Assembly (NCBI RefSeq): GCF_050434145.1
Contig: NZ_JBNPVX010000031.1
Coordinates: forward strand, 1 to 34,481
Direction of reading: 5' to 3'
Length of the DNA stretch: 34,481 bases
From: JAISST01 sp050434145
GTDB lineage: Bacteria; Fusobacteriota; Fusobacteriia; Fusobacteriales; Fusobacteriaceae
Position 1 is the stretch's first letter. Each line of letters begins with the position of its first letter. Made by a program: the position numbers and the translations under genes. Positions 7,312 to 16,600 of the stretch are shown here, piece by piece. The notes under the pieces are model-generated. The model was not told the DNA's origin. It saw only the letters and a program-made list of their open reading frames with translations, and searched no databases.

Positions 7312-7680
7312 ATGAAAAAATATGAAATTGATTTGGAAAGTAATTTTGAATTAATAGAAGAATATGAAGAAAATGAAGATAATATTATGGTTCTTAAAGT
7401 ATATGATGATGATAATAACGATGTGACAGTCGGAAAAACAGTGAAAATGTTCTTAAGTAAAAATGCAATGCTAGGTCTTGGAATAAATTTAATAAGAGAA
7501 TCAGAAAAATTTAGAGACCAAAAAAGATTTTATTTAGATCCAACAGAAACACTTGAAAATATATCTACTAATTTAGGTGTTATTCTTGGGCCAGGCTCAT
7601 CGAATTTCATAGTTGGTAGTGAAAAAATGGAAAATATTAAAGATTATTTAAAAGAAATTGATGAAATAAAAAGAAAATGA
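7312..7680 (+). CDS. Putative immunity protein for toxin module 3
   Basis: A cytoplasmic, acidic protein of 122 residues (MKKYEIDLESNFELIEEYEE at the N-terminus) behind an AGGAGA ribosome-binding site, 17 bases after the restored toxin end. It contains the hydrophobic stretch NAMLGLGINLIRESEK and a Lys/Glu-rich C-terminus. It is intact although the toxin ahead of it carries a stop codon, as expected if immunity is kept after toxin loss. The family is not recognised; the role is inferred from position. Confidence 0.6.
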   Translation: MKKYEIDLESNFELIEEYEENEDNIMVLKVYDDDNNDVTVGKTVKMFLSKNAMLGLGINLIRESEKFRDQKRFYLDPTETLENISTNLGVILGPGSSNFIVGSEKMENIKDYLKEIDEIKRK

Positions 7681-8066
7681 TGATGAAAGGTCTAAAATAT
7701 AATGGTCAAAAATTAAATTACAACATATTTTGGACTGTAACTTAGAATATTTTGAAAAATTTCTAGAAAAGTTAGGCCCTACCTAAATTCAAATAAGATT
7801 TTGACAATTTTAGAGCTTATGATAAAATATATATACAAATAATATGTATAAAATGGAAAGAATGATAAGAGATCAATCTTGTGAAGAAAGTTGATGTTGA
7901 AGAAGATGTATATTTAGCACAAGAGGAAAAATATGGAAAGAAAAAATAAAAGAAGTTTACTACATAGTTGAAATCTAATAATAAATATCAAAATTTGCAA
8001 TTTATTAATTCTTAAACTTTTATTGATTTTATAGTGGAAAAATACATTAGGTTATGAGGTATATTC
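7681..8066. other. Non-coding gap between toxin island and L,D-transpeptidase
   Basis: No credible gene. It holds a good promoter (7801-7828) and short broken reading frames, such as the 22-codon GTG frame starting near 7881 (VKKVDVEEDVYLAQEEKYGK...), which may be immunity-gene debris. Confidence 0.5.
7801..7828 (+). promoter_or_regulatory. Promoter, sigma-70 type
   Basis: TTGACA (7801-7806), a 16-base spacer and TAAAAT (7823-7828). It is the nearest strong promoter ahead of the L,D-transpeptidase gene, though the leader would be over 200 bases long. Confidence 0.5.
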
Positions 8067-8894
8067 ATGAGAAAAATAAGAAAAATTATTGTGCTACTAG
8101 CTTTTTTATTTCTTATTTTTATAGTAAGTAGAAATAAAATATCTTTTGAGAAAGATAAAGATACAACTAGTAGAGTTAGTATAGAAAATGAAAAAACAAA
8201 AAAAGAAGAGGAAATAGAATTAAAAAATGTAAAACAAGAGGATTCTTTATTGGATATATTAGAAAAAAAAATGATTGATATTATAAAAATAATCATCGAA
8301 AAAAGAGAAGCTGAGTTAAAAAGTATAAAATTAGGAAATCCTGTGTATATCAGACTTTTTAAAGAAGAAAAGAAGCTGGAAATTTGGATACAAAATGATA
8401 CAGGTAAGTATGTTTTTTATAAAGAATTTAATATATGCACTTTTTCTGGTGGATTGGGGCCAAAGAAAAAAGAAGGGGATAGAAAAAGTCCAGAAGGTTT
8501 TTATAATACCAAAAAATCTTTCTTGAATCCAAATAGTAGTTATCACCTTTCATTCAATATAGGCTATCCTAATGAATATGATAAAAGTCATGGTTATACA
8601 GGAAGTCTCATAATGATCCATGGAAATTGCGTATCCTTAGGATGTTATGCAATGACTGATGAATATATAGAAGAGATATATGGACTTGTAGAAAAAGCAC
8701 TTGATAATGGACAGAAAAAAATAAATATAGATATTTTCCCATTTAAAATGACTGAGTCCAATATGGAAGTACATGAAGATGACGAATATTATGATTTTTG
8801 GAAAGAATTAAAACCAGGATATGATTATTTTCAAATGAATAAAATTCCTCCTAAAATGATAGTAGAAAATAAGAAATATAAGTTGATTAAATAA
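8067..8894 (+). CDS. L,D-transpeptidase, YafK/ErfK (YkuD) family
   Basis: A 275-residue protein with an N-terminal membrane anchor or signal (IIVLLAFLFLIFIVS, about residues 7-21), a charged Glu/Lys-rich linker, then a YkuD catalytic domain from about residue 90. The active-site motif HGNCVSLGCYAMTD places His185, Ser190 and the nucleophile Cys193. The preceding KKKEGDRKSPEGFY and SFNIGYPNEYD are characteristic of the YafK branch. Members of this fold act on peptidoglycan stem peptides: some crosslink or attach proteins, while E. coli YafK (DpaA) removes Braun lipoprotein, so crosslinking versus hydrolysis cannot be decided here. It acts in the periplasm. GAGG ahead of the ATG supports the start. 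Confidence 0.85.
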   Translation: MRKIRKIIVLLAFLFLIFIVSRNKISFEKDKDTTSRVSIENEKTKKEEEIELKNVKQEDSLLDILEKKMIDIIKIIIEKREAELKSIKLGNPVYIRLFKEEKKLEIWIQNDTGKYVFYKEFNICTFSGGLGPKKKEGDRKSPEGFYNTKKSFLNPNSSYHLSFNIGYPNEYDKSHGYTGSLIMIHGNCVSLGCYAMTDEYIEEIYGLVEKALDNGQKKINIDIFPFKMTESNMEVHEDDEYYDFWKELKPGYDYFQMNKIPPKMIVENKKYKLIK

Positions 8895-9266
8895 ATAGTT
8901 GGATTTTGGAACAATATTATACGAGGAGATATATTTGTATAAAAAGAGAATATGAGATTGAAATATAATTATTTTGTTTTAAGTATAACTAATTGAAAAT
9001 AGTAGATGACCTTATAGGAGCACAACTAGAATAATGACAAATATGAATTTCTAATAAGGGTAAATGAAAGTATTTGAGTAAATAAAGGGTGATTAAAATA
9101 TATTACTTATGTCAAACTATTGATGTAGGAAAAAAATGGTGCTATAATGTTTTAGTAGACTGATTTTATTTAACTGTATGCTATGTAGTAATAATGGAAT
9201 AACCTAAATTTGCAGTATATATGATAAGACAAAGATAATTTATATTTTAAGACTTAGGAGAATGTT
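8895..9266. other. Intergenic region upstream of galK
   Basis: No gene is visible. The first 200 bases are low-complexity AT-rich sequence. The galK promoter lies at 9120-9148, leaving a leader of roughly 110 bases without an obvious riboswitch or terminator. Confidence 0.6.
9120..9148 (+). promoter_or_regulatory. galKTE promoter
   Basis: TTGATG (9120-9125), exactly 17 bases, then consensus TATAAT (9143-9148). This is the best promoter match upstream of galK. Confidence 0.7.
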
Positions 9267-10442
9267 ATGATAAAGGAACTTTTGGAAGAATTTAATAGTA
9301 TTTTTGGAAAAGAAGGAGTTAAGGACGCTTTTTTCTCACCAGGAAGAGTAAATTTAATTGGAGAGCATATCGATTATAATGGTGGAAACGTATTTCCATG
9401 TGCAATAGATAGTGGAACTTATGGTATAGGACGTAAAAGAAATGATAGTAAATGTAGAATATTTTCTCATAATATAAAAAATTCTGGCATCAAAGAATTT
9501 GATCTTAAATGCATAGATAAACAAAATAATGAAGGTTGGATTGCTTATGAAAAAGGTGTAGCCAAGGCTTTTATAGATAATGGTCAAAAGTTAGAAAAAG
9601 GCTTTGATATGCTAATATATGGTAATATACCAAATGGAGCTGGATTATCTTCTTCCGCATCTGTAGAATTACTAATGGCAGCCATGTTAAAAGAAGTTAA
9701 TAATATTGATATAGATATGATAGAGATGGTAAGATTATCTCAGAAAGCGGAAAATGAATATGTAGGGGTAAAAAGTGGTATTATGGACCAATTTGCTATT
9801 GGAATGGGGAAAAAAGATCATGCTATTTTGTTAAACTGTGATACATTAATGTATGAATATGCGCCTCTTATCTTAGATAATGCTTCAATAGTTATTACTA
9901 ATACCAATAAAAAACGTGGACTTGCAGATTCTAAATATAATGAAAGGCGTCTTTCTTGTGAGGATGCATTGAAAATATTACAAAATAATGGAGTAAAAAT
10001 TAATCATTTATGTGATTTATCAATAGAAGAGTTTGAAAAATTGAAATCTTTTTTGATCAATGAAATACAATTAAAAAGAGCAACTCATGCAGTTACAGAA
10101 AATGAAAGAACAAAACTTGCAGTAGAAAAACTAAAATCTGGTGATTTGATAGCTTTTGGAAAGTTGATGAATGAATCTCATTTATCTTTGAAAAATGATT
10201 ATGAAGTGACAGGGCTAGAATTAGATACTATGGTAGAGTTAGCATGGGATACAGAGGGAGTTCTTGGTTCTAGAATGACTGGTGCAGGTTTTGGTGGTTG
10301 TACAGTAAGTATAGTAAAAAATGAATTTATAGATAATTTTAAAAAATATGTAGGAGAAAAATACTATCAAAAAATAGGAAAAAAGGCAGATTTTTATGTT
10401 GTTAAAATAGGTGATGGCACCAGAAAAATAGGTGAATATTAA
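9267..10442 (+). CDS. galK: Galactokinase
   Basis: Phosphorylates galactose to galactose-1-phosphate with ATP, the first committed step of the Leloir pathway, in the cytoplasm. The 391-residue length is normal for GalK. All GHMP-kinase signatures are present: the galactose-binding motif SPGRVNLIGEHIDYNGG near residue 24, the phosphate-binding loop PNGAGLSSSAS around residue 125, the catalytic Asp region GIMDQFAIGMG around residue 170, and the C-terminal MTGAGFGGCTVSIV. TTAGGAGA ahead of the ATG supports the start. Its stop codon overlaps the galT start (TAATG), so translation of the two is probably coupled. Confidence 0.96.
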   Translation: MIKELLEEFNSIFGKEGVKDAFFSPGRVNLIGEHIDYNGGNVFPCAIDSGTYGIGRKRNDSKCRIFSHNIKNSGIKEFDLKCIDKQNNEGWIAYEKGVAKAFIDNGQKLEKGFDMLIYGNIPNGAGLSSSASVELLMAAMLKEVNNIDIDMIEMVRLSQKAENEYVGVKSGIMDQFAIGMGKKDHAILLNCDTLMYEYAPLILDNASIVITNTNKKRGLADSKYNERRLSCEDALKILQNNGVKINHLCDLSIEEFEKLKSFLINEIQLKRATHAVTENERTKLAVEKLKSGDLIAFGKLMNESHLSLKNDYEVTGLELDTMVELAWDTEGVLGSRMTGAGFGGCTVSIVKNEFIDNFKKYVGEKYYQKIGKKADFYVVKIGDGTRKIGEY

Positions 10443-11989
10443 TGGAGATATGTTATCTAATAAGACAATTAATTAACTATGGGATAAAAAATCATTTAAT
10501 TACTTCTCTAGATAAAATAGTTGTTCAAAATTCTTTGATGGAAATATTTGCATTAAATGAATGGAAATTTGAAGAAAATGTTGTTAGAAAGATGAAGGAT
10601 GATGAAATTCATACAATTTTAAAAAAACTTTGTGATTACGCCGTAAAAAAGGAAATAATAAATGATAGCATAAACTCAAGGGATTTATTTGATACGAAAT
10701 TAATGGGATTATTAACCCCATCACAAGGAAAAGTGAATAAAGAATTTTATCAAATAGCCAAGAAAAAAAAGATGGTAAAAGCAACAGAATGGTATTATAA
10801 TTTTTCTCAAAAGACTAATTATATTCGTATGGATAGAATAAATAAAAATATTAAATGGTTTACTAAGACTGAATATGGTAAGCTGGAAATAACAATTAAT
10901 TTGTCCAAACCAGAAAAAGATCCACGGGATATAGCTATAGAAAAAAATGCTCCAAAATTATCTTATCCAAAGTGTCTACTATGTTATGAAAATGTAGGTT
11001 ATTCAGGGAGAGTAAATCACCCAGCAAGACAAAATCATAGAGTGATAGAGGTCAAAATTTCAAAAGATAAAGATGAAAGGTGGTTTTTACAATATTCTCC
11101 TTATGTATATTATAATGAACATGCAATAGTTTTTTCGTGTCATCATAGACCTATGAAAATAAACATAAATACTTTTCAAAGATTATTAGAATTTGTTGGA
11201 ATATTTTCTCATTATTTTCTAGGGTCTAATGCAGATTTGCCAATAGTTGGTGGCTCTATATTATCCCATGACCATTATCAAGGTGGTCATCATAATTTTC
11301 CAATGGAATTTGCTCCAATAGAAAAAATAATCAAATTCAAAGGCTATCCATTAATAAAAGCTGGAATTCTTAAATGGCCAATGTCTGTGATTAGATTACA
11401 AGGGCGAAGTAGGAATAAATTAGCCATATTAGCAGACAAAATTCTCAGGTGTTGGCGAGAATATAATGACATAGAAAATAATATTTTAGCTTTTACAGAT
11501 GATGTGCCTCATAACACTATAACTCCAATAGCTCGTAATAAAAATGGTTATTATGAAATAGATTTAGTCTTAAGAAACAATAGAACTACTGAAGAGTATC
11601 CATTAGGTATATTTCACCCACATAAAGAAGTGCAGAACATTAAAAAAGAAAACATTGGTCTCATAGAAGTAATGGGGTTAGCTGTATTGCCAGGTAGATT
11701 GAAAGAAGAATTAAAAATTTTAGAAAAGTATATGATATTAGAATCATGGAAAGAAGTAGAAAAGAAAATAATAGAAGATGAAAATGTAAAAAAACATTTA
11801 AACTGGGCGAAAGAAATTTATTTAAAATATAAAAATATTTCATCAGCCACCATAGAAGATATATTGAAAAAAGAGGTAGGAAATGCTTTTATGATTGTAT
11901 TAGAACATTCAGGTGTGTTCAAGAAGACCGTAAGAGGTAAGTTAGGATTTGAAAAATTCTTGGAGTATATTAATAATTCAGGATATTGA
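10442..11989 (+). CDS. galT: UDP-glucose--hexose-1-phosphate uridylyltransferase, class II
   Basis: Transfers UMP from UDP-glucose to galactose-1-phosphate, giving UDP-galactose and glucose-1-phosphate. At 515 residues this is the long class II form known from Firmicutes, not the roughly 350-residue enterobacterial form. The signature GGSILSHDHYQGGHH contains the active-site pair His276-x-His278, and SCHHRPMKI precedes it. Class II enzymes lack the structural zinc site of class I. The start overlaps the galK stop by one base. An 81-base gap with a fresh ribosome-binding site leads to galE. Confidence 0.95.
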   Translation: MEICYLIRQLINYGIKNHLITSLDKIVVQNSLMEIFALNEWKFEENVVRKMKDDEIHTILKKLCDYAVKKEIINDSINSRDLFDTKLMGLLTPSQGKVNKEFYQIAKKKKMVKATEWYYNFSQKTNYIRMDRINKNIKWFTKTEYGKLEITINLSKPEKDPRDIAIEKNAPKLSYPKCLLCYENVGYSGRVNHPARQNHRVIEVKISKDKDERWFLQYSPYVYYNEHAIVFSCHHRPMKININTFQRLLEFVGIFSHYFLGSNADLPIVGGSILSHDHYQGGHHNFPMEFAPIEKIIKFKGYPLIKAGILKWPMSVIRLQGRSRNKLAILADKILRCWREYNDIENNILAFTDDVPHNTITPIARNKNGYYEIDLVLRNNRTTEEYPLGIFHPHKEVQNIKKENIGLIEVMGLAVLPGRLKEELKILEKYMILESWKEVEKKIIEDENVKKHLNWAKEIYLKYKNISSATIEDILKKEVGNAFMIVLEHSGVFKKTVRGKLGFEKFLEYINNSGY

Positions 11990-12070
11990 TGTACAAATAA
12001 TTAAATTAATTGAGTTAAAATAAATATTTTAAAATATTGTTAAAACAATAAATTTGTTAGGAGGAATCAA

Positions 12071-13060
12071 ATGAGCATATTAGTATGTGGAGGAGCTGGC
12101 TATATAGGTAGCCATGTAACAAGAGCCTTATTAGATTCAGGAGAAAAGGTAATAGTACTGGACAATCTTGTAACAGGCCATGTAGATGCAGTAGATACTA
12201 GAGCAAAATTAGAAATAGGTGACTTACAAGACGAAAATTTTTTGGATAGGGTATTTACAACCAATAAAATAGTTGGAGTAATAGATTTTGCTGCATACTC
12301 ACTAGTTGGAGAAAGTGTAGGAGAACCATTAAAATATTTTGAAAATAATTTTTATGGAACATTATGTTTACTTAAAGCTATGAAAAAATTCAACATTAAT
12401 AATATAGTATTTTCATCTACTGCTGCTACTTATGGAGAAGCTGAAAATATGCCAATATTAGAAAAAGATAGAACAGAACCTACCAATCCTTATGGAGAAA
12501 GTAAATTAGCTGTAGAAAAAATGCTAAAATGGTGTGATAATGCATATGGAATAAAATATACTGTATTAAGATATTTTAATGTAGCAGGAGCACATGAAAG
12601 TGGGGAAATAGGGGAAGATCATAACCCAGAAACACATTTGATACCAATAATTTTACAAGTTGCATTGGGAAAAAGAGAAAAAATTGGAATATATGGAAAT
12701 GATTATCCAACAAAGGATGGCACTTGTATAAGAGACTACATACATGTTATGGATCTTGCAGATGCACATATATTAGCTCTAAAGAGGCTTATCAATGGTG
12801 GTACAAGTGAGATATTTAATTTAGGAAATGGAGAAGGTTTTTCTGTAAAAGAAGTAATAGAGGTAGCAAGAAATGTAACAAAACATCCTATTCCATCAGA
12901 AATATCTCCCAGAAGAGCAGGAGATCCAGCAAAGTTGATCGCAAGTTCGATTAAAGCAATGAAAGACCTGAATTGGCATCCTAAATACAATTCAGTAGAA
13001 AAAATAATAGAAAGTGCATGGAGATGGCATAGTGCCCACCAAAATGGATATGAAGATTAA
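12071..13060 (+). CDS. galE: UDP-glucose 4-epimerase
   Basis: Interconverts UDP-galactose and UDP-glucose using bound NAD, closing the Leloir cycle and supplying UDP-galactose for surface glycans. The N-terminal Rossmann motif is GGAGYIGSH. The catalytic residues of this short-chain dehydrogenase fold are visible: Thr117 in SSTAATYG at the position of E. coli Ser124, and Tyr141 with Lys145 in NPYGESK. The RYFNVAGA and TKDGTCIRDYIHVMDLA motifs are typical. 329 residues is a normal length. TAGGAGGAATCAA precedes the ATG. Transcription ends at the hairpin directly behind the gene. Confidence 0.96.
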   Translation: MSILVCGGAGYIGSHVTRALLDSGEKVIVLDNLVTGHVDAVDTRAKLEIGDLQDENFLDRVFTTNKIVGVIDFAAYSLVGESVGEPLKYFENNFYGTLCLLKAMKKFNINNIVFSSTAATYGEAENMPILEKDRTEPTNPYGESKLAVEKMLKWCDNAYGIKYTVLRYFNVAGAHESGEIGEDHNPETHLIPIILQVALGKREKIGIYGNDYPTKDGTCIRDYIHVMDLADAHILALKRLINGGTSEIFNLGNGEGFSVKEVIEVARNVTKHPIPSEISPRRAGDPAKLIASSIKAMKDLNWHPKYNSVEKIIESAWRWHSAHQNGYED

Positions 13061-13063
13061 AAT

Positions 13064-13087
13064 AAAAAGCAGGGTTTCCTGCTTTTT
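13064..13087. terminator. Bidirectional terminator between galE and grdX
   Basis: AAAAAGCAGG, loop GTTT, CCTGCTTTTT: a 10-bp stem with T runs on both strands, placed between the convergent galE (ends 13060) and grdX-like gene (ends 13099). Confidence 0.85.
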
Positions 13088-13098
13088 AAGGTATAAAA

Positions 13099-13482
13099 TT
13101 ATTTTTCTAAAACTTTGAGAGCATGATTTAAAAGATTTAAATCAACAAATCGATATTCTTCTAATACTGTTTCATTAAAATCATAAAATTTTTTTCTGTT
13201 TTCTATTTTTTTAGAAATACCAATAGCTCCATCAATTAATCTTTTTTGCTCTTCATTATTAGTAAAAACTTCTTTAGATATAGCTATTGATTTATATGGA
13301 TTCTCAGGGCTTTCCAAATTTGACAAAATTGGATCAGAAAGCATTCTGTGACCTCCATAGACTTTATTTTTTATTAGTTCTAATAACTCTCCCAAGTCCT
13401 GTTTTTGGTTGAAAATTACATCATTTGTCTCCTTGTAGAAATTTAAAACTTTACTATTGTTTGTAATAATTATTATATCCAT
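13099..13482 (-). CDS. grdX: GrdX-family protein
   Basis: About 127 residues with the GrdX pattern: MDIIIITNNSKV at the N-terminus, then KVYGGHRMLSDPILSNLESP and ENPYKSIAISK, with a helical C-terminus. GrdX is a small protein of unknown biochemical role usually encoded with glycine, sarcosine or betaine reductase genes; none are nearby. An upstream ATG (13530) is open, but it lies in the promoter and would add a non-homologous extension (MKFMIILYWIILWRFN). GGAGG with 6-base spacing supports the ATG at 13482. Confidence 0.75.
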   Translation of the reverse strand: MDIIIITNNSKVLNFYKETNDVIFNQKQDLGELLELIKNKVYGGHRMLSDPILSNLESPENPYKSIAISKEVFTNNEEQKRLIDGAIGISKKIENRKKFYDFNETVLEEYRFVDLNLLNHALKVLEK

Positions 13483-13511
13483 ATTGAACCTCCATAAGAT
13501 TATCCAGTAAA

Positions 13512-13540
13512 GTATTATCATAAATTTCATATAAAGTCAA
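13512..13540 (-). promoter_or_regulatory. Promoter for grdX-like gene
   Basis: On the minus strand, TTGACT (13540-13535), a 17-base spacer and TAATAC (13517-13512). It sits about 30 bases upstream of the chosen start. Confidence 0.6.
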
Positions 13541-13634
13541 CACCTAAAACATGTTTTCTACAATGTTTTTCTTTCATGTAACATTTGCAAATAAGAATGT
13601 TAGTAAATTAAATGATTTTACTATACTAGAATTG

Positions 13635-13668
13635 AAAAAAGTGCTGGAATAATTACTCTCCAGCACTT
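13635..13668 (-). terminator. Terminator of the HAD-activase operon
   Basis: On the minus strand, AAGTGCTGGA pairs with TCCAGCACTT and is followed by a T run; it sits 14 bases behind the activase stop codon. Confidence 0.8.
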
Positions 13669-13681
13669 GAATAAATTAATT

Positions 13682-16600
13682 TTATATAGTATTGGCTAGA
13701 TTTTTTTTAGCTACAGATATCATAAGCTTAATACGATTAATTTGATTAACTTCTGAAAATCCAGGATCATAGTCAATAGGAACAATATTAGATTCCTTGA
13801 AAGATTCACGCAAAGTTTTTATCATTCCCTTACCTGTTATATGGTTGGGAAGACATCCAAAAGGTTGAGTACAGACAATATTAGGAACTCCATTTTTGAT
13901 GAATTCTACCATTTCACCCAGTAAATACCATCCTTCACCAGATTGATGTCCTATAGAAATAAACTCAGAAGTAACTTTTGCAGTATCTTGGATAGAATGT
14001 TCTAGTAAAAATCTATCCTTATATTTTTTTAATGCATTGTTAGTTACAGATGTATAACGATTGATAAACCACAAGGCAAAATGCATTTTTAAAGTTTTCA
14101 TTTTACCATGGAACCTGTTTTTTACAAAGATATCACTATAGAGACAATATTTTATAAATCCCATAAGACTAGAAGTAGCTACTTCACCACCTTCAGATTC
14201 AATAAATTCAGCTAGATTATTATTAGCAAAAGGGCTAAATTTTACTAGAATCTCTCCTACTATTCCTACTTTTATTTTTTTCTCTAATTTTGCAGGTATT
14301 TTTACAAAATCTTCAACCATTGCCTTTACATTTTTCTTAAATTGATTAAATTTTCCATTTCTTATATTTGTTTTAACAAATTCGTTCCACTTTTCGTAGA
14401 GTTTATTTGTATCACCTTTATTAATTTCATAAGGACGGATACTATATAATAACTTCATTAAAAGATCACCATATGACACAGCGAGCATACTTTTATGTAT
14501 TAATGGGAAATTTATTTTAAAACCTTCTTGTTTTTCTAAGCCAGAAGCGTTTAGAGATAATATAGGAATATTTTCAAAGCCACTATCTTTAATGGCTTTT
14601 TTTAGAAATCCAACATAATTTGTGGCTCTACAACTACCACCAGTCTGAGAGATCATCACTGCTACTTTATTCAAATCATATTTACCTGATTTGAGTGCAT
14701 TTATAAGCTCTCCAATGACTAAGACAGAAGGATAGCAGGCATCATTATTAACATATTGAAGTCCACAATCAAGTGCTTCTTTAGTCTCGTCTAATACAAC
14801 TAAGTTATATCCTTGTTCATTAAATGCAACTTTTAGCAAATCAAACTGCATAGGGGCCATTTGAGGAACAAGAATAGTATATTCTGATTTCATTTTTTTA
14901 GTAAAAGGAACTTTGGGATATAGTTTACTTTTGATTACAGATGTAATTGATTTTTTCTTGTATTCCAATGCAGCTAAGAGGCTTCTAATACGGATTTTCA
15001 CTGCGCCAAGATTACTTATTTCATCAATTTTTAAAACAGTATATGTTTTTCCATAATTAGTCAAAATATCATCTACTTGGTCAGTAGTTACTGCATCAAG
15101 TCCACAACTAAAACTATTGAATTCAATTAATTCTAAATTTTTAGATTTTCCAACATATGTTGCAGCACGGTATAACCTAGAATGATAAGTCCATTGATCA
15201 ATGACTCTTAGCTCATCTTCTACAGAACTAAGACTAGCAACAGCATCACCAGTAAGTACAGGAATACCAAAAGAACTTACTATATTTGGGATACCATGAT
15301 GTATTTCCTTGTCACAGTGATAAGGGCGTCCGCAAATAACCATACCTGATTTACCTGAACGATCTAATTCTTCTATGATTTCAAGAGCTTTATTTTTCAT
15401 ATCTTTTCTGAAATTATACTTTTCTTCCCATGCCTTATCCACTGCAATTTTAGCTTCTCCTTTGGAAATACCAAATTGAGAAAATTCTTCAACTACAGTT
15501 CTGTAGATAACCTCCTTACTTTCCAAAGAAAAGAAAGGAATCATAAGATCTATATTTTTTTCTTTAATCAAATCCATATTGTTTTTTATGACTTCTGGGT
15601 ATGACATGACTACTGGGCAATTATACTGATTTTGAGATTTATTATCTTCTTTTTCTTCAAACATGACACAAGGATAAAAGATTCTTTTTACACCTTTTTC
15701 GACTAAATCTACTATATGTCCATGGACTATTTTAGCAGGGTAACAAATAGAATCAGAGGCAATGGTATTCATACCTTTTTCGTAGAGCACTTTAGTGGAT
15801 TCACCAGATAGTATTACTCTAAATCCCAAAGAAGTAAGTAAAGTAAACCAGAATGGATATGAATCAAACATATTTAACACACGAGGAATACCAATTTCGC
15901 CACGAGTTGCTTGCGACATAGCTAAAGGTTTATAATTAAATAATCTATTATATTTGTATTCAAACATATTTGGAACATTTTCATTACCAATAGTACCTAA
16001 TGGTTTTTCACATCGATTACCAGAGATAAATCTATTACCTGTGCCAAATTTATTGATAGTAAGCATACATTTATTAGTACAAAGTCCGCAACGAGTCAGA
16101 TTAGAAGTGTAATGAAATGCACTAATATCATCATAACTGAGAATGGTTGATTTTTCTTTTGATAATTCTTTGGCAAGCAAGGCAGCACCAAAGGCACCCA
16201 TTAATCCTGCAACATTAGGTCTGACTGCTTCTCTTTCAGATACCAGTTCAAAAGCTCTTAGGACACAGTCATTAAGAAAAGTCCCACCTTGAACTACGAT
16301 ATTTTTTCCAAGTTCATCTTTATTTTTTATTTTAATAACTTTAAACAAAGTATTTTTAATTACAGAATATGAAAGACCAGCAGAAATATCGCCAACATCA
16401 ACACCATCTTTTTGAGCTTGTTTTACTTTAGAGTTCATAAAAACAGTACATCTGGTTCCTAGATCAGGTGGTGCAGTAGAATGAAGCCCCTGCTGTGCAA
16501 ATTCTTTGATATCTAACCCCAGTGAATTAGCAAAAGTCTCCAAAAAAGATCCACATCCAGATGAACAAGCTTCGTTTAAGAGGATTGATTTGATAACTCC

